Made by a program: the position numbers and the translations under genes
Shown here: positions 28,771 to 36,923 of the stretch, piece after piece
Layout of the letters: every line of letters starts with the position of its first letter
Numbering within the stretch: position 1 is the first letter of the stretch
Notes under the pieces: generated by a model
Told to the model about the DNA's origin: nothing
Databases searched by the model: none
What the model saw: only the letters and a program-made list of their open reading frames with translations
Source: Lachnospiraceae bacterium
GTDB taxonomy: Bacteria > Bacillota > Clostridia > Lachnospirales > Lachnospiraceae
Length of the DNA stretch: 64,000 nucleotides
Direction: 5' to 3'
Assembly (NCBI GenBank): GCA_017620255.1
Contig: JAFZQU010000024.1
Coordinates: 43,017 to 107,016, forward strand

Positions 28771-29805
28771 TTATTTTTTGCGTGCCCTCAGTGCACCGAA
28801 GACACTCTGGATAACGATGAAGATAAACAGCAGTGCGGCCGTCAGGATGTTCGGCCAGGAGCTGGCCAGTTTTCCGTTGGTCTTAACGATGGAGGAAATG
28901 GTTCCGTTGATCAGCACGCCGAAGAAGGAACCGATGACGTTTCCGACACCACCGGTAAGAAGCGTTCCGCCGATGACCGCCGAAGAGATGGCGTCCATCT
29001 CAAGGCCGAGCGCCCGTGTAACGGATCCTGCCATGGTGTTCAAGCAGTAGCAGACGCCGCCGACCGAGCAAAGGATCGAGGAGAGCATGTAAGCTCCCAT
29101 CTTGATCCGCTTTACGTTCAGACCCATCATGGCTGCCGACTGTGCGCTTCCGCCAACCGCATAAAGGGAACGGCCGAACTTGGTATATCTTAACATGATA
29201 AAGATCAGGATCAGCACGATCAGTGCCACGATCACGCCGGGTCTTACGTAGGGAACCATGTATTTGCCTTTGTTGTTCACATAGCCGCCAAAGGGAATGG
29301 TAACCTTGGTGTTCGCCCATTTGTAGAAAGTCGCGTTGATCTTCTCGGTAATGGAAACCTGGTCCGTACAGATGACAGCCGTCATACCTCTGCAGAAGAA
29401 CATGCCTGCCATGGATACGATGAACGGCTGGATCTCAAGATAACCTACCAGGAAGCCCTGGACAAAACCGAACACAACACCTACCAGTAATACGATCGCT
29501 ACCATGGGAACCGCTCCGATCCCCTTGGACATGCCCACTGCGAGCATCATGCAGTCCATGGCGATCAGTGCGCCGACCGAGATATCGATACCGCCGGTCA
29601 GCATGACGCAGGTCATACCGCAGGCAACGCAGATCAGGCCCGCGTTGGTGATCAGTATGTTCAGGAACGTCTGGAAGTGTGTAAAGCCCTTGGAACCGTA
29701 TGCAATACATCCGCCTGCATAAAGTACCATAAACAAAACGATGGTGATCAGCAACAGAATGGTGTTACTGTTAAAACTCTTCTTTGCTTTCATCTTCTCT
29801 TTCAT
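28771..29805 (-). CDS. yjfF: Sugar ABC transporter permease, YjfF type (importer 2)
   Basis: A 344-residue polytopic permease, the same length as its importer 1 counterpart. MLTGGIDISVGALIAMD, LEIQPFIVSMAGMFFCRG and AVIGGTLLTGGVGNVIG are conserved. It overlaps the YtfT-type gene by 4 bases (ATGA), which indicates translational coupling. A difference from importer 1 is a longer, more polar loop around residues 150-180. Confidence 0.9.
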   Translation of the reverse strand: MKEKMKAKKSFNSNTILLLITIVLFMVLYAGGCIAYGSKGFTHFQTFLNILITNAGLICVACGMTCVMLTGGIDISVGALIAMDCMMLAVGMSKGIGAVPMVAIVLLVGVVFGFVQGFLVGYLEIQPFIVSMAGMFFCRGMTAVICTDQVSITEKINATFYKWANTKVTIPFGGYVNNKGKYMVPYVRPGVIVALIVLILIFIMLRYTKFGRSLYAVGGSAQSAAMMGLNVKRIKMGAYMLSSILCSVGGVCYCLNTMAGSVTRALGLEMDAISSAVIGGTLLTGGVGNVIGSFFGVLINGTISSIVKTNGKLASSWPNILTAALLFIFIVIQSVFGALRARKK

Positions 29806-30878
29806 GCCTTCACCCCCTTTGTTGCACGGGCTGCGCTGTGTTTTCTGATGAATGCCTTAAACGGCGGTGCCTCGATCACAACAATGATGATGACGATAAT
29901 GGCCTTGTATACCGGCGCCTGAATGGAGGAAACGCCAAGTGCATACAATGTCGTTGTAATAGCCTGGATCGTATACGCACCGATGATGGAACCGGCCAGA
30001 TTGAATTTACCGCCGCCCAGGCTGTTACCGCCAAGCGCTACCGAAAGGATCGCATCCATTTCGAGGTAAAGACCGATGTTGTTGGAGTCGGCCGAAGTGA
30101 TCCTGGAGGATGCAACGATACCTGCCAGGGAAGCAAACACGCCGCAGAGCAGGTAAGCCAGGAAACGCAGGCGTCTGGAATTCAGGCCGGCGATACGGCT
30201 TGCTTTGGCGTTGATACCAACCGACTGGATGTACATACCCAGTGCCGTCTTCTTCAGCACAACGGAGATCAGGATGATACATACGACCGTGATCAGGATC
30301 GGCGTCGGGATCGGGCCCGTGAACGCACCGATAAAGGCGAAGGACGGGTTCCTGACATACACGATCAGGTCGTTACATAACAGCAGGCCGATGGCTCTTG
30401 CTGCCGAATAAAGGATCAGGGTGGCGACCATGGGCTGGATCGACAGATGCGAGACCAGCGTTCCGTTAAAGGCTCCGCACAGGGCGCCCATGAGTACCGC
30501 CGCGAGCAGGCCCACGATCAGGGGCTTTGCCAGCGTTGTGGTGGAGGACACGCCGTACCCTGCAAGATTCATACACATAAAGCTTGCGCAAAGACTCATG
30601 ACCGATCCGACCGAGATATCGGTTCCTGCCGAGGCGGAAACGACAAGCGTCATACCGATGGCAAGGATCGCAACTTCAGAGCCTCTGTTGATGATATCGA
30701 TGATACGTCCGAAGAGGATCGTTCCGTTTGTCGTCGTATCTCTCAGTGAGATCATGAAGAACGAAAGCGGATTGTCTCCTACAGCCGCATCATGGATGAT
30801 ATTGACTGCCATGACCAGGATCAGTGCGACAACGGGCAGCAGAAGCGGCCATGATTTGATCTTATTCCATATTTTCAT
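29802..30878 (-). CDS. ytfT: Sugar ABC transporter permease, YtfT type (importer 2)
   Basis: A 358-residue permease. VSASAGTDISVGSVMSL, LSIQPMVATLILYSAARAIG and MDAILSVALGGNSLGGGKFN match the YtfT group. Its start overlaps the last base of the ATPase gene stop. It forms the pore with the YjfF-type subunit. Confidence 0.9.
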   Translation of the reverse strand: MKIWNKIKSWPLLLPVVALILVMAVNIIHDAAVGDNPLSFFMISLRDTTTNGTILFGRIIDIINRGSEVAILAIGMTLVVSASAGTDISVGSVMSLCASFMCMNLAGYGVSSTTTLAKPLIVGLLAAVLMGALCGAFNGTLVSHLSIQPMVATLILYSAARAIGLLLCNDLIVYVRNPSFAFIGAFTGPIPTPILITVVCIILISVVLKKTALGMYIQSVGINAKASRIAGLNSRRLRFLAYLLCGVFASLAGIVASSRITSADSNNIGLYLEMDAILSVALGGNSLGGGKFNLAGSIIGAYTIQAITTTLYALGVSSIQAPVYKAIIVIIIVVIEAPPFKAFIRKHSAARATKGVKA

Positions 30879-32389
30879 TATGACTCACCTCCGGCTATTG
30901 CTTTCATAACACCTTCCTGTGACAGATCCTCGTCGATCTCGCCGACTTTCTGGCCGTCGCGCATGATCACCATCCGGTTACAGGTTCTGAGCATCTCTTC
31001 GATCTCGGATGAGATGAACAGCACGCTCTTGCCTTCACCGGCCAGTTTGACGATCAGCTTCTGGATCTCGGATTTGGTCCCGACATCGATACCTCTTGTG
31101 GGCTCATCTAAGATCAGGAAATCGGCATTGGTGGCAAGCCAGCGTGCCAGGATGACTTTCTGCTGGTTACCGCCGGAAAGCTGCTTGACGAGTGTGTCTT
31201 TGCTGGGTGTTTTGATCTTGATCAGATCGATGTATTTATCAGCGATCTCTTCCTGCTGGGCTCTGGTGAGCTGTCTGAACATGCCCCTCTTCGCCTGCAG
31301 TGCGAGAATGATGTTTTCACGAACGGACAGGTCCGCGATGATACCTTCGGCCTTACGGTCATCGGGAAGCATTCCGACGCCTTTGTTCATGGCATCGATC
31401 GGCTGGTTGATCTTAACCGGCTCGCCGGAGATCTCCAGTGTTCCCGTCTGTGCCTTATCGGCCCCGTAGATACATCTGGCAAGTTCGGATCTTCCGGAAC
31501 CGAGCAGTCCGCCGATCCCTACAACTTCGCCCTTATGGATATCCAGGTCAAACGGCTTGATCGTACCCGCATGGGACAGTCCCTTTGCGCTGATCTCCAT
31601 CGGTTCGTTGGTATAATCCTTCTGTTCTTTTTTGATCTCTGCCAGATCATCGAGATCCTTACCGAGCATGGCTGCGACCAGTTTCACTCTCGGCAGTTCC
31701 TCTACGGTATATTCGCCGACATAGGTACCGTTACGGAGTACCGTGATCCTGTCGCAGACCTTATATACCTGCTCCAGGAAATGTGTAACGAAAATGATCC
31801 CTACACCCTTCTCTTTCAGTTTCCGCATCAGTGTAAAGAGTTTCTCCACTTCTTCGTCATCGAGGGAAGAGGTAGGCTCATCTAAGATCAGGACTTTACA
31901 GTCCATATCAACAGCCCTTGCGATCGCAACCATCTGCTGGATGGCAAGGGAATAGTTTTCCAGATTCTGTGTGACGTCAACAGAGATCCCAAGGTCCTCC
32001 ATGATCTTCGCAGAACGCTTGTTATAGGATTTTCTGTCGATCGTACGGATTTTTGTCAGGGGTTCGCGTCCGATAAAGAGATTCTCCGCGACCGATAAGT
32101 TCGGGCAGAGGTTGACCTCCTGATAAACAGTGGAAATGCCCACATTCTGGGCATCCTTTGTAGAGTGGTTCCGTACCGGGCCATCTATGCCTTCAATATG
32201 GATCTCACCGGCTTCAAAATCATTAATGCCCGTGAGACATTTGATAAGCGTTGATTTTCCGGCGCCGTTCTCCCCCATCAGTGCATGGATCTCGCCCTTT
32301 CTCAACGTGAAATCCACATTATCGAGGGCTTTTACACCCGGGAAGGTCATCGATATGCCCCGTGCAGTCAGCACAACATTTTCTTCCAT
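30878..32389 (-). CDS. ytfR: Sugar ABC transporter ATPase with two nucleotide-binding domains, YtfR type (importer 2)
   Basis: A 503-residue tandem ATPase. The first domain has MGENGAGKSTLIKCLTG and LILDEPTSSLDDEEV. The second has the degenerate Walker A LLGSGRSELARCIYG with LSGGNQQKVILARWL and LILDEPTRGIDVG. It is clearly paralogous to the importer 1 ATPase. It follows the binding-protein gene after a strong hairpin attenuator. Confidence 0.93.
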   Translation of the reverse strand: MEENVVLTARGISMTFPGVKALDNVDFTLRKGEIHALMGENGAGKSTLIKCLTGINDFEAGEIHIEGIDGPVRNHSTKDAQNVGISTVYQEVNLCPNLSVAENLFIGREPLTKIRTIDRKSYNKRSAKIMEDLGISVDVTQNLENYSLAIQQMVAIARAVDMDCKVLILDEPTSSLDDEEVEKLFTLMRKLKEKGVGIIFVTHFLEQVYKVCDRITVLRNGTYVGEYTVEELPRVKLVAAMLGKDLDDLAEIKKEQKDYTNEPMEISAKGLSHAGTIKPFDLDIHKGEVVGIGGLLGSGRSELARCIYGADKAQTGTLEISGEPVKINQPIDAMNKGVGMLPDDRKAEGIIADLSVRENIILALQAKRGMFRQLTRAQQEEIADKYIDLIKIKTPSKDTLVKQLSGGNQQKVILARWLATNADFLILDEPTRGIDVGTKSEIQKLIVKLAGEGKSVLFISSEIEEMLRTCNRMVIMRDGQKVGEIDEDLSQEGVMKAIAGGES

Positions 32390-32434
32390 GTACCTTCTCC
32401 TCCTTATTTTACTTTGCCAGGATCAGTAATTCCT

Positions 32435-32469
32435 AAAAAGGGGAGCTCCCGAGAATGTCGGGAGCTCCC
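32435..32469 (-). terminator. Hairpin attenuator between the binding protein and ATPase of importer 2
   Basis: Perfect 12-base arms (32441-32452 with 32458-32469), 5-base loop, then CTTTTT on the minus strand. Each arm is itself palindromic (GGGAGCTCCC), so alternative pairings are possible. Its place matches the attenuator in importer 1. Confidence 0.75.
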
Positions 32470-32517
32470 GAGGATATTTTAATGGATATCCGCTAAATCA
32501 GTCTTTCAAACCGTTTC

Positions 32518-33636
32518 TTAGTACTGAGCTTCGATAACAGCGTCCGTAACTTCGATCATGGACATGTCTTTGCCGTCAACTGCGAAAGGAACGATCTGAT
32601 CTGCAAGTGCATACCAGTTATCCGGAACGAGGATCTCTCTCTCAGGAGTTCCGCCGGACTGCAGTGTCTGGATAACGCCTTCAACTGTCGGAGCTGCAAG
32701 CGGGTTACACTCGAAGTCTGCTGTGATCTTGCCTGCCTGAACGTCTTTCAGACCTGCTGTACATGCATCGTAGGAGATCAGGATAACATCGTTGCCCGGG
32801 CCGTATGTAACACCTGCGTTGTCCATAGCTGTCATAGCGCCGAATGCTTCGTTATCGTTCTCACATACTACTACGTTGAACTTGCCTGCATAAGATTTGC
32901 AGAAGCTCTCCATAACTTCCTGGCCGCCTGCTTCTGTGAAGTCACCGGTCTGCTTGTCAAGAACAGTCCAGCCTTCTCTGTCAGCAACTTCCTGGAAACC
33001 GTCTGTACGTCCGATCTGAGCGGAGGAACCGATCGTACCCTGGATGATCAGAGCGTTGATCTCGGAGATACCCTGAGCTGCTGCGTAAGCCTTCAGCCAT
33101 TCAGCTGCTGCCTTACCTTCTGTTAAGAAGTCGGAACCTACCCAAGATACATACTTGTCGGAATCGTCGATAGTTCTGTCGATAACGATTACAGGGATGC
33201 CTGCATCTTCGCACTCGGTAAGAACTGTATCCCAACCTGTTGCGATGATCGGGTCGATGATGATGTAATCAACACCCTGCTCGATGAAGGAACGAACTGC
33301 TTCCTTCTGAGCTGCTTCATCATTGTCACAGTCAACGAAGCTTAAGTCGTAACCGTTTGCTTCTGAGAAAACATCCTGACAGGACTTTGTGGAAGCTGTA
33401 CGCCAGTCAGATTCATGACCAACCTGTGCGAAACCAACTTTGATCAGTCCGCCTGCATCTTCTGCAGGAGCTTCTTCTGCAACTTCTTCAGCCGGAGCTG
33501 CGTCATCAGCCGGAGCTGCTGCGGGCTCTTCTGCTGCCGGAGCCGGAGCGGGAGCCGGAGCTGCTGCGCTGCCGCAACCAACGAGAGCTGCTACCATAGA
33601 TGCTGCAAGTAAAACTGCTAAAACTTTCTTTTTCAT
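32518..33636 (-). CDS. ytfQ: Sugar-binding lipoprotein, YtfQ type (importer 2)
   Basis: A 372-residue lipoprotein. The start at 33636 follows GGAGGG by about six bases. The longer frame upstream lacks a signal peptide start. The lipobox is LVGC with Cys21, followed by a flexible Ala-Pro-Glu linker (about residues 24-65). The binding fold is shown by KVGFAQVGHESDWRTAST, VDYIIIDPIIATGWDTVL, IPVIVIDRTIDDSDKYVSW, IIQGTIGSSAQIGRTDGF and VVVCENDNEAFGAMTAMD. It is the first gene of importer 2, directly downstream of the sensor kinase. Confidence 0.92.
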   Translation of the reverse strand: MKKKVLAVLLAASMVAALVGCGSAAAPAPAPAPAAEEPAAAPADDAAPAEEVAEEAPAEDAGGLIKVGFAQVGHESDWRTASTKSCQDVFSEANGYDLSFVDCDNDEAAQKEAVRSFIEQGVDYIIIDPIIATGWDTVLTECEDAGIPVIVIDRTIDDSDKYVSWVGSDFLTEGKAAAEWLKAYAAAQGISEINALIIQGTIGSSAQIGRTDGFQEVADREGWTVLDKQTGDFTEAGGQEVMESFCKSYAGKFNVVVCENDNEAFGAMTAMDNAGVTYGPGNDVILISYDACTAGLKDVQAGKITADFECNPLAAPTVEGVIQTLQSGGTPEREILVPDNWYALADQIVPFAVDGKDMSMIEVTDAVIEAQY

Positions 33637-33702
33637 ATCATACCCTCCTATGAGTTTTGGAGCAGCGGTCCTTAAATGAACCGCGCAACTTTTAGCAATC
33701 CC

Positions 33703-33799
33703 ATCATAGGACGGATCTGTCACTTATTCCATGCAATTCATTCTCAAAGCAGTTTAATTTTTTATGATTCCGTTACAGGGAAGTTGATTTTTTTCCGAT
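33703..33799 (-). promoter_or_regulatory. Promoter and putative operator of importer 2
   Basis: TATGAT (33703-33708, minus) is aligned with the TATAAT of importer 1 within a 66-base gap-free block (33703-33768). GTTGATTTTTTTCCGAT at 33783-33799 differs by one base from the copy at 27596-27612. The site lies between the kinase gene and the binding protein, a usual place for the target of a YesN-type regulator. Confidence 0.55.
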
Positions 33800-33822
33800 G
33801 GAAGTTAAACATTTTATGACGG

Positions 33823-35268
33823 CTATGTTTCTTCGCGCGGCAGGCAGATCTCACAGACCGTGCCCTCGCCGTATTCGCTGCGGATCGTGACGCCGTAGGG
33901 ATCCCCGAATTTCAGGCGGATACGCTCGTTGACGTTGTAAAGTCCGTATGCTTCCGCACTCTCGAAAGTCGGATCCTTGATCCTTGCATTGACCGTATCC
34001 AGTCTCTCTTTGGTCATGCCGATGCCGTTATCCTCCACACGGATCAGCACCCGGTCGTCTCTCTCTTCGCCCGTGACCGTGATCTTTCCCATGCGTCGCT
34101 TGTTTTTGATCCCGTGATAGAGCGCGTTTTCCACGAGCGGCTGCACGGAGATCTTCGGGATCAGGCAGTTTAAGATGGATTCCGGCACATCGATCTCGTA
34201 AGCGAGGATATCCTGGTAGCGCACCTGCTGGATCTTTAAGTAACTGCGCACATGCTGCATTTCCTCGCGGATCGTGATGATATCTTTACCTTCGTTTAAG
34301 GAAGTTCTGAAAAAATCAGACAGGCTTTCAACCATGCTCACGACCTTGGCCTGATCGCTTCCCTCTGCGAGCCAGACGATCGTATCCAGCGTGTTATAGA
34401 GGAAATGCGGATTGATCTGCGACTGCAGAAGCTCCAGCTCCGCCTTCCGGAGGCTCGTCTGTTCCTTGGTCACCTGTGTGAGCAGTTCGTTGATCTTGTC
34501 GATCATCGCATTCAGGGAATCCGAGAGCACGCCGACTTCACCGCCCGATTCCACATCGGAACGCACGCTTAAGTCCCCTTTTGCCACCTGGTCCGTTACT
34601 TCGCTTAAGCGGGTGATCGGTTTGGTGATCGTCTGCGGGATATAAATGGAAAGAAAAACGATGAGTGCCGTCATGAGTCCCAGTGCGACCAGCGTAAGGC
34701 GGATCATGCGCACGTAAAACGCCTGAAATTCGGATCTTGCTACTTCCAGATCCTTGATCTCATAGTAGATGTACTGGAAGATCGTTTCACGTAACAGGGA
34801 TGTCACGATCTGCACGTCGTTTTCCCAGATCTCGATATTATCTTCGTATTTGTTTCCCTCTTCGATGTTGTCCTTGATCCTGTCCGAATAGGTCTCAAGG
34901 TTTCGCAGGTATTTGCCGGCACTCTTCAGCCTGTCTGCGTTTTCCTGTGAAGGATTCAGCGCGACCAGGCTGTCCACGACACGTTTGGCGTCCGCAAGCA
35001 GCGTATCGAGTTCGGATTCGTTGAGGGATTTGTTGCCGACGATCAGAAGGTAGGTCTCATAGTCGAAATCCTGCTTGAAGTCCAGACTGAATTCACTGGC
35101 CACAACGGCCGAATTGATCATCTGCGCATATCTGGCGTTACCTTCCCAGATATTAAAGAAACAGATCAGGATGAAACTGAACATCGGAATGATGATCAGC
35201 GCATAGGAATACCGGATCTTCGTGGCAAGTGTGGAATTCTGGATGAGCTGCTTGATTCTTCTGATCAT
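33823..35268 (-). CDS. YesM-type sensor histidine kinase
   Basis: A 481-residue membrane kinase. TM1 is about residues 20-42, a helical extracellular sensor about 43-190, TM2 about 192-212, then HAMP (TKPITRLSEVTDQVAKGDLSV). The His_kinase domain has the phosphorylated His in LQSQINPHFLYNTLDTIV. The ATP-binding domain has LVENALYHGIKNKR, VEDNGIGM and YGLYNVNERIRLKFG. It overlaps the response regulator by 4 bases. Together they probably sense an extracellular sugar and control the two importers. Confidence 0.93.
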   Translation of the reverse strand: MIRRIKQLIQNSTLATKIRYSYALIIIPMFSFILICFFNIWEGNARYAQMINSAVVASEFSLDFKQDFDYETYLLIVGNKSLNESELDTLLADAKRVVDSLVALNPSQENADRLKSAGKYLRNLETYSDRIKDNIEEGNKYEDNIEIWENDVQIVTSLLRETIFQYIYYEIKDLEVARSEFQAFYVRMIRLTLVALGLMTALIVFLSIYIPQTITKPITRLSEVTDQVAKGDLSVRSDVESGGEVGVLSDSLNAMIDKINELLTQVTKEQTSLRKAELELLQSQINPHFLYNTLDTIVWLAEGSDQAKVVSMVESLSDFFRTSLNEGKDIITIREEMQHVRSYLKIQQVRYQDILAYEIDVPESILNCLIPKISVQPLVENALYHGIKNKRRMGKITVTGEERDDRVLIRVEDNGIGMTKERLDTVNARIKDPTFESAEAYGLYNVNERIRLKFGDPYGVTIRSEYGEGTVCEICLPREET

Positions 35269-36914
35269 GCATCATCCTCCGCTCCGGATTCAAACGGCAT
35301 GCCCGTCCCGCTCCCTTCCTCACGGAATCTTGTCGGCGTCATGCCCTGTGTCTTCTTAAATATATAGGAAAAATAGTGGGGATCCTTGTATCCCACTTCC
35401 GCCGCGATCTCGCTGCTGCGCTTGTTGCTGCACTTTAACAGTTCCTTCGCTTTCTGCATGCGCAGGTCGGTCAGATATTTGATAAAGGTCTGGCCGGTCT
35501 GCTGCGAAAAGATCATACTCAGATGATTCGGGGAAATGTTCACATGGGATGCAAGTGTATTTAAGGACAGGTCCTCCTGTGCGTAATTCTCATCGATATA
35601 GCGGATCACCTCATCCACGACCTCGCCGTAACGGCTGTTGGCGCGCTTTTCACGCAGATCCGTCGCCGTCTGTACGATCTCCCGGATGTAGGCTCTCGTT
35701 TCCTGCGCAGACTGCAAAGCGTTGCCTGCCAGATCCGGCTGTCTGATCTCCGCCCTGTCATAGCCGAGTTCCTCAATGAAAGCCGCCACGCTGAAATAGC
35801 AGTCCATCGCAATGTACTGGCGGAACATGGCGGACTCGAGATTCTTCTCCCCGATGCCGTCCAGGAACTCGTCCACAAAATAAACAGCCTCGTCCCTGCT
35901 GCCAAGCTTCAGGAAATTGGTCGTTCTGGCGCGCTCGATCTGCTTGGGATCCACGCTCGTCAAGTCGATGCCGCCCTCCTGCGACAGCACGCCCGGCTGC
36001 AGCGTCGCTGCATCGACGATCCGGCTGTCGGAAACAAAATAGCGGTGCGCAAACGCGCGGTTCGCATCCGTGAAACTCTCCGGCAGCTGCCTTAAGCGGT
36101 TTACGACCGTTCCGATCCCGCCGAAATAGCGGATATGCGGATATTCCGTAAGGAGCGCCGTAAACTGCTCCGTAAATGCATTCTGATGACTGATCAGTTC
36201 TTCTTCCGAATCGGCCTTAAAGAGCAGGGCCTTGCCTTCCGGGTTGCGGTCAAACAGAAGGAAACCGTGGTCGTTTTCCATCTGCTGCAGTTTTTCCTCC
36301 ACCTTTACCACGCTGTCGGAGTATTCGCCCTGTAAATGCGCCGACGAATGCAGCATCAGCAGGATGATGTTGTAGTACATCGCACTTAGGTCGATCGAAA
36401 GTGCGCCTGCTGCCTCCATCAGCTGCGCGGGTGATTTTGCCCCCGTAACGATATCCCCGAACAGGCTGGAACGCTCCCTGAGCGTCGCCTCTTCCATTTC
36501 CTTGGCGTACTGCTCCCTGATCCTGCGCTCCCTGCGCTTTTCCTCGATCCGTCCCGCAACGATATCCACTTCCTTCAGCAGGTCGTCGCCTTTGATCGGC
36601 TTGGTCAGGTACTGCGCAACGCCGATCTTGATCCCCTGCTTGGCATATTCGAATTCTTCAAAGCCCGAAAGGATGATGATCTCGATCCAGGGAAATTCCT
36701 TTTTGATCAGTTTGGACAGTTCCAGACCGTCCATGAACGGCATGCGGATATCCGTGATCACGATATCCGGTTTCAATTTCTGGATCATCGGATAAGCGAG
36801 TTCACCGTCCCCCGCTTCTCCGCAAAATTCATAGCCGTGTCCTGCCCAGTCCACGTTATTCTTGATGCCCTCACGCACCACAAATTCATCTTCTGCCAAA
36901 AAAACCTTGATCAT
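35265..36914 (-). CDS. YesN-type response regulator with AraC DNA-binding domain
   Basis: A 549-residue regulator. The receiver domain (about 1-125) has the acidic pair in FLAEDEFVVREG, phospho-acceptor Asp55 in IVITDIRMPFMDG and the lysine in YLTKPIKGDD. A long linker domain (about 140-430) follows. The C-terminal AraC helix-turn-helix (about 440-540) shows LNTLASHVNISPNHLSMIF and SEIAAEVGYKDPHYFSYIFK. It lies 9 bases after the EAL protein gene and is translationally coupled to the kinase. Its likely targets are the shared motifs at 27554-27612 and 33783-33799. Confidence 0.93.
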   Translation of the reverse strand: MIKVFLAEDEFVVREGIKNNVDWAGHGYEFCGEAGDGELAYPMIQKLKPDIVITDIRMPFMDGLELSKLIKKEFPWIEIIILSGFEEFEYAKQGIKIGVAQYLTKPIKGDDLLKEVDIVAGRIEEKRRERRIREQYAKEMEEATLRERSSLFGDIVTGAKSPAQLMEAAGALSIDLSAMYYNIILLMLHSSAHLQGEYSDSVVKVEEKLQQMENDHGFLLFDRNPEGKALLFKADSEEELISHQNAFTEQFTALLTEYPHIRYFGGIGTVVNRLRQLPESFTDANRAFAHRYFVSDSRIVDAATLQPGVLSQEGGIDLTSVDPKQIERARTTNFLKLGSRDEAVYFVDEFLDGIGEKNLESAMFRQYIAMDCYFSVAAFIEELGYDRAEIRQPDLAGNALQSAQETRAYIREIVQTATDLREKRANSRYGEVVDEVIRYIDENYAQEDLSLNTLASHVNISPNHLSMIFSQQTGQTFIKYLTDLRMQKAKELLKCSNKRSSEIAAEVGYKDPHYFSYIFKKTQGMTPTRFREEGSGTGMPFESGAEDDA

Positions 36915-36923
36915 GGACTGTTC

